This document shows, piece by piece, positions 34,167 through 42,167 of a DNA stretch of 64,000 nt; the stretch's first letter is position 1; every line of letters starts with the position of its first letter. Source of the DNA: Aporrectodea caliginosa (lineage: Eukaryota > Annelida > Clitellata > Crassiclitellata > Lumbricidae); the NCBI GenBank assembly GCA_020284085.1, contig JACEVL010000339.1, forward strand, positions 197,501-261,500. The letters run 5' to 3'. The translations under genes were made by a program, and so were the position numbers. The notes beneath the pieces are model-generated. The model saw only the letters and a list, made by a program, of their open reading frames with translations. It had not been told where the DNA came from and did no database searches.

Positions 34167-35222
34167 ATGCCAGTTGATAAATTTGGACATACCGATTCAG
34201 GTTCCGGTTCTATGCAAAGAGTAGTCGCAGGAGGTGTCACGCTGACTCAAGTAAATAATACTTTTGTCAGGCTAGATGGAACGAACGCCTTCGTGGGAAA
34301 TTTAAATATGGGAGGGAACTCGATCGAAAATCTATCGATGACGTATACTCCGGCCGAAGATAACGATTTGACTACCAAGAAATACGCCGATGAACAAGAC
34401 GCTACGAAGGTATCGAAGACTGGTGATATCATGGGTAATCTAATTCTAAATGTCGACGTAGATCGCATACGCACGATGGGGTGTAGGGATTTGAGAGGAA
34501 ATAGACAATTCACATTATTGTTGGGTAGTACGACGAATAAAATGCTATGTCAGTTGAACGTTCCTATCACGCTACAAACGACTGATGGATTACGTGTTCG
34601 AATACATGATGAAGTCGCTATCGATATCGTCAAAACTAGCCACGATCCCTTTGCAAGAATAAATGTGTTCAAAGATATCTATATGAATGGGGCGCGAATC
34701 ACAGGTCTAGCCGAACCCACCAGCGGGGGTAACGCTGTTACGAAGAACTACGTCGATCAGTCTCTTAGAAAAAAGTGCCTTGTTGGATATATTCCTAATT
34801 TAGAAGCTAATAATAGCATGACTGGTTTCATCGCTAATGCCAGTTCGAGTGGCGTCGGGCATGAGGCGTACAGGGCTTTCAACAATCTCGTATCAGGTGA
34901 TTCTTGGTTTTCAAGCGATGAGGGTACAACCTTTTGGTTAGGGATAAAATGTCCAGAACCGGTTCTAATTTGGAGAGTCGCGTTGAAAGTTAGAAAGGAA
35001 TTGGAAGGCTGGAATCTATCGGCGAGCAACGATGGAACACCGTTTGAAGTATTATTCTCATCGACGAGTGCATTACAGAAAGAATTCGTTTATTTTTTTG
35101 ATATTTCGACGACGACTGCTTACCAGTATTACAGACTTACGGCAATAGACAATGATTTTCCTAACACTGATTGGTCTAACAATGGAATTCAGCTCATGCA
35201 ATTATACGTTTACAATACATAA
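34167..35222 (+). CDS. Fibre-like protein with C-terminal discoidin-like domain
   Basis: 351 residues. The N-terminal half has tail-fibre style repeats with GGNSIENLSMTYTPAEDNDLTTKKYAD and GARITGLAEPTSGGNAVTKNYVD character, each a beta-strand followed by T-K-x-Y-x-D (abridged here; see residues 50-75 and 170-195). This pattern is common in trimeric phage fibres. The C-terminal ~130 residues resemble an F5/8 type C (discoidin) jelly roll: GHEAYRAFNN, FWLGIKCPEPV, GWNLSASNDG, YYRLTAIDND, QLMQLYVY. I infer a trimeric attachment fibre whose tip binds carbohydrate or lipid. It is last in the left rightward block, directly before the hairpin at 35229-35258. Confidence 0.7.
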   Translation: MPVDKFGHTDSGSGSMQRVVAGGVTLTQVNNTFVRLDGTNAFVGNLNMGGNSIENLSMTYTPAEDNDLTTKKYADEQDATKVSKTGDIMGNLILNVDVDRIRTMGCRDLRGNRQFTLLLGSTTNKMLCQLNVPITLQTTDGLRVRIHDEVAIDIVKTSHDPFARINVFKDIYMNGARITGLAEPTSGGNAVTKNYVDQSLRKKCLVGYIPNLEANNSMTGFIANASSSGVGHEAYRAFNNLVSGDSWFSSDEGTTFWLGIKCPEPVLIWRVALKVRKELEGWNLSASNDGTPFEVLFSSTSALQKEFVYFFDISTTTAYQYYRLTAIDNDFPNTDWSNNGIQLMQLYVYNT

Positions 35223-35228
35223 GTCGTA

Positions 35229-35258
35229 GAATTCAAATAGTCATTTCTATTTGAATTC
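35229..35258. terminator. Hairpin between convergent gene blocks
   Basis: GAATTCAAATAG, loop TCATTT, CTATTTGAATTC: a perfect 12-bp stem seven bases after the fibre stop, in the gap where rightward and leftward transcription converge. Placement suggests a role in 3'-end formation or in separating the two blocks; this is inference. Confidence 0.5.
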
Positions 35259-35264
35259 TTATAT

Positions 35265-35416
35265 CGCCGTTCTATTCAACGCAAGTACTCTCCTCGAAGT
35301 CAATTAGATCTTTCTCTTACACACCGCCGCCGCTCTCCTCACTGCTGCTTGTACTCTCCTCAGTAGTAGTGGTGGTGGTGGTAATCTCCTCACCGCTAGT
35401 ACTTTCATCATCACTT
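35265..35416. other. Gap between fibre and capsid genes
   Basis: About 150 bases with repeated CTCCTC and GTGGTGGTGG units and no plausible gene. It probably holds only transcript 3' ends. Confidence 0.5.
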
Positions 35417-36727
35417 CTAATACACCACACTCATTTTCTTACCGTCGGATTGGAAGTTCAACAACTTATCCGAAATTACAACCGCGTAAGCTTGCGTTTC
35501 AGCTGGGACCGCAGCGTTGAAAATAAATTTGATCTGGATATCGACGACCGACGATTTCAGTTTTTCCGGCTGTTTACTAACGTCGAATACCATGAGCGGA
35601 TACAGATCTTTGTAATCGGCTGGGGTGATGTTACTTTGCGTAATCAGTTGATCCATTCCGTAGAACTTTTCGCTGAACGTCGCCGCGTCTCTGTAAGCTC
35701 TCGAGAATTTCTGGTCGGGAAACGATAGGTCGTAGTCGACGGCTGGGTATCTCGTTTGATTCAACATCACGTACGCGTTTTTGAGGTTGCAATGATCGAA
35801 GATAGATGGGTTATGTTGTTGGTTACCACCGCGATTGGTTTGGAATCCAACGACTATCCACCTAGGTTTTTCAGGAGCCGACTTGACGCTAAGACGCCAG
35901 CCAAAAGTAGTCGATTGTGGAACCGTTATAGTATCACATTGCCGCGCTCGATACGCAACGGGTAGCGACTCTTTCGATTCGATAGTTTTGTACAACTGCG
36001 CTCTTTCCATGTCCGACGGAGTAACGTGCGGCATGAACCATGAGATTTTACCGATGTCAATTTTTCCTGCAATCGCAGCATCCGCAGCAGCATCCGCGCC
36101 TGCGACTCTGAAAACAGCATCGTCGTCCGATTTGCGAACCAGCGTTAGCGTGTGCTTCAGTCCGTACACTATTTTATCGTAATCTTCGCAGAATCCGAAA
36201 ATATGACTGAGAGGCACGATGAAACTAAACGTTCCCTTTGTCGTTGGTTTTTGAATAAGATACGCTTGACGAGTCGCGAAACCTACGTTATCAGCTATCA
36301 CTGCGGTTGCACCGGTGTCTTTGCACCATAACTGATTAAGACCTTGCGCTTTGGCGAAGTCGTCCGGATATTTCAGCAAACCCAGCATCGTCGTTGCTTG
36401 TCCCGGGTGATATACCGTTTCGATTTCTTGGCTCGATAGGGTATACCCGATTTGGCTGAAAAGATGCATGAGTCCGTTGTTGGCGATGGCTACTGCGTTG
36501 GCGTTGACGTACGCCGCTCCATCCGCTGCTTTGACTAGCCTACCTTCGATCAGCAAGTAAGACTCGGAGGGGTGGCAAAATAGATCTTGTGTTTCGATAT
36601 TGATACGAATCTCACCGGCTGAGTTTAGATTCGCTCTCGCCGCCGGTTCGTATTCGTGCCATTCGTATTGTTCGATTCCTTCGTCGACCGACGAGACTTC
36701 TGTAAAGTTTAGAATATCAGACTGCAT
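35417..36727 (-). CDS. MCP: Major capsid protein (double jelly-roll type)
   Basis: 436 residues, ATG at 36727 in an AAATAAAATG context. It matches from memory a conserved capsid-like family found in animal Polintons: PGQATTMLGLLKYPDDF, QGLNQLWCKD, SHIFGFCEDYDK, KISWFMPHV, WRLSVKSAPEKPR, IFDHCNL, YKDLYPLMVFDVSKQ and a closing SDGKKMSVVY. Length and beta-rich, aromatic-rich composition fit two fused jelly rolls. It should form the trimeric capsomers of an icosahedral shell with the penton protein at 39970-40761. An Ala/Asp-rich insert near residue 210 is probably a surface loop. It is the last gene transcribed in the leftward block. Confidence 0.75.
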   Translation of the reverse strand: MQSDILNFTEVSSVDEGIEQYEWHEYEPAARANLNSAGEIRINIETQDLFCHPSESYLLIEGRLVKAADGAAYVNANAVAIANNGLMHLFSQIGYTLSSQEIETVYHPGQATTMLGLLKYPDDFAKAQGLNQLWCKDTGATAVIADNVGFATRQAYLIQKPTTKGTFSFIVPLSHIFGFCEDYDKIVYGLKHTLTLVRKSDDDAVFRVAGADAAADAAIAGKIDIGKISWFMPHVTPSDMERAQLYKTIESKESLPVAYRARQCDTITVPQSTTFGWRLSVKSAPEKPRWIVVGFQTNRGGNQQHNPSIFDHCNLKNAYVMLNQTRYPAVDYDLSFPDQKFSRAYRDAATFSEKFYGMDQLITQSNITPADYKDLYPLMVFDVSKQPEKLKSSVVDIQIKFIFNAAVPAETQAYAVVISDKLLNFQSDGKKMSVVY

Positions 36728-36762
36728 TTTATTTTACCGAGGATTATAATTTCAAGTATCTA

Positions 36763-37254
36763 TCACGCGATTTTCAATCCAGCTCCGTTGTTGATATGAC
36801 GCACGAGATCACGAATGGACACGGCATTCGAAGAAGAAGGCTTTCCGAGTCCGTTACCGGCTAGTATATTATTAATATTAGTTTCAGACCCTACGCTCTT
36901 ATCGATTAGCCGCGTCAAGATAGCCGCATTCTCTCGCGTAAGCGCTGGTGGTATCGTTTCAATCTTTTGGTTTTCGACAGCGCGCGGTGACAGTACCGAT
37001 GATGCCAAAAGTTTTGCAGCGGCTTTGTCCATCAATCGCTTACCGGCTTCTACTGCGGTATTCTTTCCAACATCTAGCGCCTTTTTTCCCAACTCTTTCG
37101 CGGCATCTTTGCCCATGCTAAGTGCTGTCGATGCGGCTCGGTTAGCAACGCCCGATGTGAAGAGCCTTTTGAAAACACCCGTAATAGTATCGAATATTCC
37201 TGCTCCTCCGATAGCGTGTTTTTTCATATACCTTCTTTTTGTGATGACTAGCAT
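36763..37254 (-). CDS. Small amphipathic virion protein (pVI/pX-like)
   Basis: 163 residues, basic at the N-terminus (KRRYMKKHAIGGAG), then FDTITGVFKRLFTSG and a long Ala/Lys amphipathic helix (GKDAAKELGKKALDVGKNT). The GGAG element resembles adenain-type cleavage sites (xGGxG-like), as expected for a precursor processed by the protease at 33711. Adenovirus protein VI, which disrupts membranes through an N-terminal amphipathic helix, is the nearest functional analogy; sequence homology is not demonstrable here. Lies 35 bases from the capsid gene start. Confidence 0.5.
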   Translation of the reverse strand: MLVITKRRYMKKHAIGGAGIFDTITGVFKRLFTSGVANRAASTALSMGKDAAKELGKKALDVGKNTAVEAGKRLMDKAAAKLLASSVLSPRAVENQKIETIPPALTRENAAILTRLIDKSVGSETNINNILAGNGLGKPSSSNAVSIRDLVRHINNGAGLKIA

Positions 37255-37257
37255 TTT

Positions 37258-38139
37258 TTATAATTGCGACATTAAGTTTTTGTACTCGTCTTTGTTCAAC
37301 ACTCCTTGTCTCATCAGTTCGTCGCATATACCTACGATCTCGTTTCTCACTCCCGTATTACCCGCCTGAAAGCTAGCTATTCGTAAAGACAACATTTCCA
37401 CTAGCGCATTAGGATCTTGCGGGATAACGACGACTCCTCTACCTATCTTCGCGTCCCATATCGGTTTGATAATATTTCTGTACTTTTCACTTCGAGACGA
37501 TTTTGGTTTACTCGGATTGTTTGGTTGTCTCATAGCATTCGTTGAGCGTAGAATCTCGGCGTAATCTGACAGATCGTTACCGTCGTATATCGACTCGTTC
37601 GGCTTCTGCATCGTTAGTAGCTCCCAAAGTCCGGGAGTCCCTGCATAAGTTTTCTCTCCAACCGTTATATCGTCTTTTTGGATAGCTACAGGCGTGTCTC
37701 CGATGTAAAACACGCCGCCTTTGGAACTGAGACCGAACGTCGTATCCGTAGACTTTTTATTCGAAGCGTATTGGTGCAAGTATTTCGCTGCCAAGTTTCC
37801 TAATTCTAAAGTTCTAACGTCTTCGACTGGATCCTCATACGCCTCTATCGAAGGATACTGCGAAAACTGTATGGATTTTATCGACGCGGGAAGCGCTTGT
37901 AGAGCACTAGACGTGGCTGCCGAGTTCTCCTTGATAGTAGATAGCAAAGCGTTTTGTTCTTTCGATATTGCCGATTGCGAGTCGACGATCGGTTTGTACA
38001 ACTTCGTTAGTTCTTGCTGCATCCCTATGTCACCTAATTTCTCCGATAGAAAGTTCTGTTGAATATTCTTCTTCGTCTTGAGAAAATCTGCGACGATGAA
38101 GTCTCTTTTCGCTGGATCGGTTATGTTCAGAAACGACAT
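37258..38139 (-). CDS. Conserved Polinton protein of unknown function (DUF8207-like)
   Basis: 293 residues. The N-terminal ~95 are helical (possible coiled coil, KLYKPIVDSQSAISKEQNAL). The middle has a compact conserved domain: TTFGLSSKGGVFYIGDTPVA, VGEKTYAGTPGLWELLTMQK, DLSDYAEIL. I recall a Polinton-associated family with the GTPGLWELL motif; the DUF number is from memory and unverified. A basic Ser/Lys linker and KPIWDAKIGRGVVVI follow. Function unknown; its place among virion genes suggests a structural or assembly role. The ATG is preceded by a TATA-like run and the ACGT repeat array (38171-38261). Confidence 0.7.
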   Translation of the reverse strand: MSFLNITDPAKRDFIVADFLKTKKNIQQNFLSEKLGDIGMQQELTKLYKPIVDSQSAISKEQNALLSTIKENSAATSSALQALPASIKSIQFSQYPSIEAYEDPVEDVRTLELGNLAAKYLHQYASNKKSTDTTFGLSSKGGVFYIGDTPVAIQKDDITVGEKTYAGTPGLWELLTMQKPNESIYDGNDLSDYAEILRSTNAMRQPNNPSKPKSSRSEKYRNIIKPIWDAKIGRGVVVIPQDPNALVEMLSLRIASFQAGNTGVRNEIVGICDELMRQGVLNKDEYKNLMSQL

Positions 38140-38170
38140 TATTTTAAAATATATAGTATAATGTTTTGAA

Positions 38171-38261
38171 ACGTAAAACGTAAAACGTAATTATCAATAT
38201 GATTTTACGTTTTACGTTTTCACCAATTTACGTTTTACGTTCTACGTTTTACGTTTTACGT
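38171..38261. promoter_or_regulatory. Array of ten ACGT cores at 7-bp spacing
   Basis: ACGT occurs at 38171, 38178, 38185, 38207, 38214, 38230, 38237, 38244, 38251 and 38258: every interval within a cluster is exactly seven bases. The first cluster is an inverted copy of the second, so an ACGTAAAACGTAAAACGT stem can form. It lies just upstream of the start of the 37258-38139 gene, with TATATATTTTAAAAT between. A transcription-factor array or early/late switch is plausible. Confidence 0.6.
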
Positions 38262-38858
38262 TTGCGTTGTCATCGTTTTGCCAAACGCGTTCTTGAACGA
38301 CTCGGCCATAGTTTCTCGATTTTCAGCTGCTTCGTCTATGCTGACTTTTATTTTGCTTCTGATTTCTTCTTTCATTTCGTTAAATTTCACGCGTTCGTTT
38401 AGAATTAGCGAATATTCCTCACCTGAAATGTAATCGTCTTCCAAAGCTTTCGAAATGTGGCCGCTGATCGTGTTGAGTTTTGCTTCGGCTAGCGTTTTGA
38501 TCTTTTCATGCTTCTCCGCCTTCAGCGCGAGTTTCTTATTGACTCGACCGCCGATAAAACGTAGAACTATAGCGACTACCGCTATTGCTTCCAGCGCTAT
38601 CACGACGGGGGCAGCGACTACAGTAGAAAGAACACCGATTCCTGAAATAGCGAGCCCCATCGTAGCCACACCTAGAACGTCGTCTACCCCGCTAATTATT
38701 TTTACGCTTCTATTGTATTTCGTACTTAGCGTTGCCCTTGTATCTCGTTCTCTTTCGAATTCTGTTTGAATTTCTGTAATCTTCGAAAGTCGGTAAACGT
38801 CAGCCTTTCCGTCGACTGCATCCGTTTTCATTACGATTGCTGAATTCTCTCGTGTCAT
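38256..38858 (-). CDS. Membrane-associated Polinton protein, unknown function
   Basis: 200 residues. A helical N-terminus (SKITEIQTEFERERDTRATL) is followed by SVKIISGVDDVLGVATMGLA, a hydrophobic stretch at about 60-105 (two adjacent helices, GVLSTVVAAPVVIALEAIAV), then a charged helix and a conserved AEAKLNTISGHISKALEDD and SGEEYSLIL segment. I recognise it as a recurring companion gene in cnidarian and other animal Polintons, but no function is known to me. Topology suggests a hairpin in a membrane with both ends on one side. Confidence 0.65.
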   Translation of the reverse strand: MTRENSAIVMKTDAVDGKADVYRLSKITEIQTEFERERDTRATLSTKYNRSVKIISGVDDVLGVATMGLAISGIGVLSTVVAAPVVIALEAIAVVAIVLRFIGGRVNKKLALKAEKHEKIKTLAEAKLNTISGHISKALEDDYISGEEYSLILNERVKFNEMKEEIRSKIKVSIDEAAENRETMAESFKNAFGKTMTTQT

Positions 38859-38882
38859 ATTTTAATTATACAATATTATTTT

Positions 38883-39308
38883 TCAAATTACTGCGGGCCT
38901 AGGGCGTTGGGTGTGATAGATGATGCATATTAGGTCACCTTCGATTATGGTAACTACCGAATCGGAATCGTTTGAAATTGTAACGACGATGTCCGCGATA
39001 TCTCCGGTAACGATTCCTTCTCCTTGTAGAGCACATCCACTTGCCAGGATTTCCTGTCTGAGCGATATTCCACACCAGCCTCTAGTCATTCGAACACCGA
39101 GCCCAGACTCTATCGTTTCCGTTTCTTTGGGTTCAATCGTTATCTCTCGTTGTGCAAAAATCTCCCATCTTTGACTACCATATTGCCTCAAAGGTATATG
39201 CGTCAATTCCTTTTTTGGCAACCACTCAACTGGATTAACTAAGAAATTTTTCGAACGAACGGGTTTCGTACCAAACTTGTGTATCGGTCTCAAGTAGTTT
39301 CGAGACAT
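38883..39308 (-). CDS. dUTPase-fold-like protein without catalytic residues
   Basis: 141 residues, ATG in the context TACAAAATG. Residues 54-130 read like a trimeric dUTPase: ITIEPKETETIESGLGVRM (strands before motif 1), GWCGISLRQEILASG where the RSS of motif 2 should be, GIVTGDIADIVVTISND in the place of motif 3, and VVTIIEGDLICII for motif 4. The Ser of RSS and the catalytic Asp and Tyr of motif 3 are not conserved, so activity is unlikely. A structural trimer in the virion or a binding protein is more probable. The assignment rests on pattern only. Confidence 0.5.
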   Translation of the reverse strand: MSRNYLRPIHKFGTKPVRSKNFLVNPVEWLPKKELTHIPLRQYGSQRWEIFAQREITIEPKETETIESGLGVRMTRGWCGISLRQEILASGCALQGEGIVTGDIADIVVTISNDSDSVVTIIEGDLICIIYHTQRPRPAVI

Positions 39309-39331
39309 TTTGTAAATAGGAAATTAAATTT

Positions 39332-39934
39332 TTACAGCAACCACCCGAGAAGCGGAATGTTCTGAAACGGTGAATTAGGTCCTAGTATAAGTCCGTCACC
39401 AGATTTCATGAACAATCCTTTGCCGGTTTTCATATACAATCCCGATCCCATCGAAATACCTTTTGGCCATGGAGACAGATACAAACCATCTCCGGCCGCT
39501 TTCACCTTACCCGTTATTCCGTTCTTATTGATGTACAATACTCCCGACCCGCTAATTTTATCTACAACTTTCGAGGCGGCCGCAGATCCTATACCAGCCA
39601 TTGCTCCCTGTGCTAAACTAGGTAGCATGCTAGAAAGAAGGAATTTGCCGGCCGTTGCTAGAAACGGTAGAATAGCTCCGATGAATCCTCCTTCGACTTT
39701 GGCGTTATGAACTAACTGGGTTTTACTCATTTTGATAGTTACACCCTTTCCATTCTGATACGCTTTCGTCATCTTGTTAATTTGCGCTTGTGTAAGAGCC
39801 AAAACGTGTTCTCCCGACAGATCATCGTGAGACAGTCTAATACTCACACCATCACATTGAGCTTCGAGCGCGCGTTTGATTTTGTCATTTTGCCCTTCCG
39901 AAATATTAACTTTTACATTCGTGTACCGACTCAT
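39332..39934 (-). CDS. Core/minor virion protein with Gly-rich C-terminal repeats
   Basis: 200 residues from the ATG at 39934 (context TACAAAATG). The longer frame that begins at 39973 starts with GTG and is not preferred. N-terminus MSRYTNVKVNISEGQ, a conserved opening in this type of element. A DLSGEHVLALTQAQINKM segment follows, then a hydrophobic Ala/Gly region (GAILPFLATAGKFLL, about residues 90-130), then short repeats GDGLYL, GSGLYM, GKGLFM and GDGLIL. The hydrophobic stretch and the GxG sites suggest a processed, membrane-active or DNA-core component, comparable in place to adenovirus pX/pVI. Function inferred. Confidence 0.6.
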   Translation of the reverse strand: MSRYTNVKVNISEGQNDKIKRALEAQCDGVSIRLSHDDLSGEHVLALTQAQINKMTKAYQNGKGVTIKMSKTQLVHNAKVEGGFIGAILPFLATAGKFLLSSMLPSLAQGAMAGIGSAAASKVVDKISGSGVLYINKNGITGKVKAAGDGLYLSPWPKGISMGSGLYMKTGKGLFMKSGDGLILGPNSPFQNIPLLGWLL

Positions 39935-39969
39935 TTTGTATGTAACCAAGAATAAACTTTTGATATTAC

Positions 39970-40761
39970 TCACACTTCTCTGAGGTGAAATCTAATCGAC
40001 AATTCCTCTCCTCTGAGGTTCAACAAGTTTCCATTTTGGTCGGTAAGCTTCGTTTCCATCGATGAAATCGTGCGTAGCGTAACGGGTAGATAGATCAAAT
40101 TGTGGGGTACTTCGATAATCTTGTAACCCGGCCCCACGTTAGGGAAAAACGAATATATCACGTTTCCCGTCGTTCCGTTAGCGTACGAAGCTCCGATTAT
40201 ATCGCTAGTCACCCTCAAACTGTTTACACTCATTATGTTCACTATTTCTTCGGATTCGTTATATCCCTCACCATATACCCAGCGACGGAAACCTAAGACC
40301 GATCTAATCGAGTTGTTCGGTGTAAAATCAACTTTATAATTCGTTGCAATGGTTAGCACAGACTTCAGCGTATTACTGTTCGGTTGTAGCGTAATACAGC
40401 ATTCTTCCTTTGCCGCATCGTAATGCCCTTTCTCTTTCATGATTCTCTGCAGGTACCCATTGATATCCTCGATTTCGTAGCACCCCTCTGGAATATTTAC
40501 ATCGACCCACGTATCTCCCTCATCGGGTGAATATCTGAAGTTGTTGTTCTTTGCGTCAATATTCGGAAAAGAGAAGTACGTCTCCAAATTAACCAAAGCC
40601 ATTTCGTACATTTTACTCGCGTTCAATTCGATCAGCGGATTATACTGGGTCCTAATTTTCGAGCTCTTTTCGCTCAACAAAATATAAAATGACGATTTTG
40701 GATCCGTGTTACGTTCCACCTTTTCCATAGTAGCCGCTATCTTTTCGAGAGTAGATTCCAT
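39970..40761 (-). CDS. mCP: Penton (minor capsid) protein
   Basis: 263 residues, ATG in AAATAAAATGG context. It matches from memory the conserved Polinton/adintovirus penton: ASKMYEMALVNLETYFSFPN, a GDTWVDVNIPEGCYEIEDIN segment, FTPNNSIRSVLGF, and the C-terminal TDQNGNLLNLRGEELSIRFH. A single jelly roll is expected at five-fold vertices. It lies between the packaging ATPase and the core gene and shares their direction, consistent with a late virion operon-like block. Confidence 0.78.
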   Translation of the reverse strand: MESTLEKIAATMEKVERNTDPKSSFYILLSEKSSKIRTQYNPLIELNASKMYEMALVNLETYFSFPNIDAKNNNFRYSPDEGDTWVDVNIPEGCYEIEDINGYLQRIMKEKGHYDAAKEECCITLQPNSNTLKSVLTIATNYKVDFTPNNSIRSVLGFRRWVYGEGYNESEEIVNIMSVNSLRVTSDIIGASYANGTTGNVIYSFFPNVGPGYKIIEVPHNLIYLPVTLRTISSMETKLTDQNGNLLNLRGEELSIRFHLREV

Positions 40762-40783
40762 TTTATTTTTGTATTATTTTATT

Positions 40784-41566
40784 TCAAATAGACGCAGGCA
40801 TGTAGAAAGTATCGAGTCCACACCGATACTTGCCATTGTCTGCACTACTAGTCGAATCGATTACTAGGAATCCATGCGGACGTTTCCACACAATTTTGCA
40901 TAGGTTCCTAAATTCTTCCATAGGCATGTCTTCACCTACATGATCGTGATATATATGAGTAATATTTTTCAAGTCTTGTGGAAATAAACAAATAAAATTT
41001 GCGTTCTCTCTTATTGTTTGCCTAGGCAGTTTGAAATAATTTTGCGCGAGGTAAAAACAATCTACGTTACTATGCCTTCCTCTGATGTAATACGTCTCGC
41101 ATTTGTTCTGTTTTTCCAACTGAAGGTCATCGAATATCATGAGGTTCTTCTTGTTGCGGCTCAAATCTCTCGGGTCTGGCACGTCTTCTGAACTTTCAAA
41201 GAACTGACAGGTCATATCAGATTTTTCACCTATTTTTTTGGCCATTTCCTCGATGACAAACGCGGGTGATACGTTACACCTCATAATCTCTTCCTTATTT
41301 TCATATAATCCGCCGATCGCTTCTTTGGGTAGTTTCTCTTTGAATGCTTTCTCGAGTATCTTGTACTCTGGTTGAAAGAGAGATCTTCCGAATACTTGCA
41401 GGTTATCGTAGTCTAACCATCCAGGCCTAACCAACAGATTATGAAGAAGCGTCGTCTTACCACAACCAGACTTTCCTACAATCAGACCTCTGATACTTCT
41501 AGGTAGTAGAGGGTTGTTATTTCGTTTCGATGTATTTTCATCCCACGATAAATCTTTGACTTCCAT
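40784..41566 (-). CDS. ATP: FtsK/HerA-type genome packaging ATPase
   Basis: 260 residues. Walker A GKSGCGKTTL (residues 31-40), Walker B NLMIFDDLQ (141-149), and a downstream sensor-like NANFICLFPQD (about 195). Family members pump viral DNA into preformed capsids. First gene of the leftward block, divergent from PLA2 with only 43 bases between the two start codons; that gap contains a 9-bp inverted repeat (41585-41610). Length is normal for Polintons. Confidence 0.93.
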   Translation of the reverse strand: MEVKDLSWDENTSKRNNNPLLPRSIRGLIVGKSGCGKTTLLHNLLVRPGWLDYDNLQVFGRSLFQPEYKILEKAFKEKLPKEAIGGLYENKEEIMRCNVSPAFVIEEMAKKIGEKSDMTCQFFESSEDVPDPRDLSRNKKNLMIFDDLQLEKQNKCETYYIRGRHSNVDCFYLAQNYFKLPRQTIRENANFICLFPQDLKNITHIYHDHVGEDMPMEEFRNLCKIVWKRPHGFLVIDSTSSADNGKYRCGLDTFYMPASI

Positions 41567-41610
41567 CGTTTTTCAATAAAAATCTTTTCGTATTCAAAAC
41601 GATACGAAAA
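41567..41610. promoter_or_regulatory. Bidirectional promoter with inverted repeat
   Basis: The 43-base gap between the ATPase and PLA2 start codons must serve both directions. TTTTCGTAT (41585-41593) and ATACGAAAA (41602-41610) form a perfect 9-bp inverted repeat whose right arm ends on the PLA2 ATG. CAATAAAAAT precedes it. Confidence 0.5.
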
Positions 41611-42167
41611 TGAGTAACAATCTGTATTGCGTAAAGTGTAAGTCAAAAACCGAAACGAGAGATATTCAGAACGTCGTTAGTAAAAATAATAGGAACATGC
41701 TTCGAGGCGTTTGCGCCGTGTGCGGAACGACAAAAACTCAATTCGTGAAAGGAACTCCTTCACACGGAGGAGATCTAGTCGGTTCACTAAATTCAGTTAC
41801 GAGAAATATTAAACTACCGTGGGCTAAATTTCCAGGCGAGATGCATCTACCAGGTCATTCGTTTACCGGTCCCGGCACTAGATTGGATTTGAGACTGAAT
41901 CCTGATGGGAGTCCCAAAGATTGGAGTAAACCCGTTGACAGAGTAGATAACGCTGCGTATCATCACGATTTAGCTTACGACAGGTATTCGGATACCGCCA
42001 CTAGGAATGTCGCCGACAGAACGATGATAGACGAGTTGAATAATATTCCTAATCCTACTATCAGAGAGCGCATCGAAAGAGCGGTAGTGAAGCCTGTATT
42101 GTCCGCCAAAGCGAGTCTCGGTCTAGGTTTGGGGTCTTCAAAAAACTACAAGAGGAAAAGAAGTTGA
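41610..42167 (+). CDS. Viral phospholipase A2-like protein
   Basis: 185 residues. N-terminal zinc ribbon YCVKCKSKT...CAVCGT (Cys 7, 10, 35, 38). Then a parvovirus/adintovirus-type PLA2: TGPGTRLDLR (Ca-binding GPG loop, 86-95) and the catalytic YHHDLAYD (His119-Asp120). In parvoviruses this activity opens endosomal membranes during entry; the same is inferred here. A basic tail (YKRKRS) ends at TGA 42165. The last codons contain an in-frame A AAA AAC slippery heptamer at 42140-42146, and integrase follows in the -1 frame. Confidence 0.85.
   Translation: MSNNLYCVKCKSKTETRDIQNVVSKNNRNMLRGVCAVCGTTKTQFVKGTPSHGGDLVGSLNSVTRNIKLPWAKFPGEMHLPGHSFTGPGTRLDLRLNPDGSPKDWSKPVDRVDNAAYHHDLAYDRYSDTATRNVADRTMIDELNNIPNPTIRERIERAVVKPVLSAKASLGLGLGSSKNYKRKRS

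Noticed and set aside
39935..39973. Upstream GTG start extending the core protein
   Set aside because: It overlaps the penton stop, and the ATG at 39934 has the shared ACAAAATG context and begins the conserved MSRYTN.
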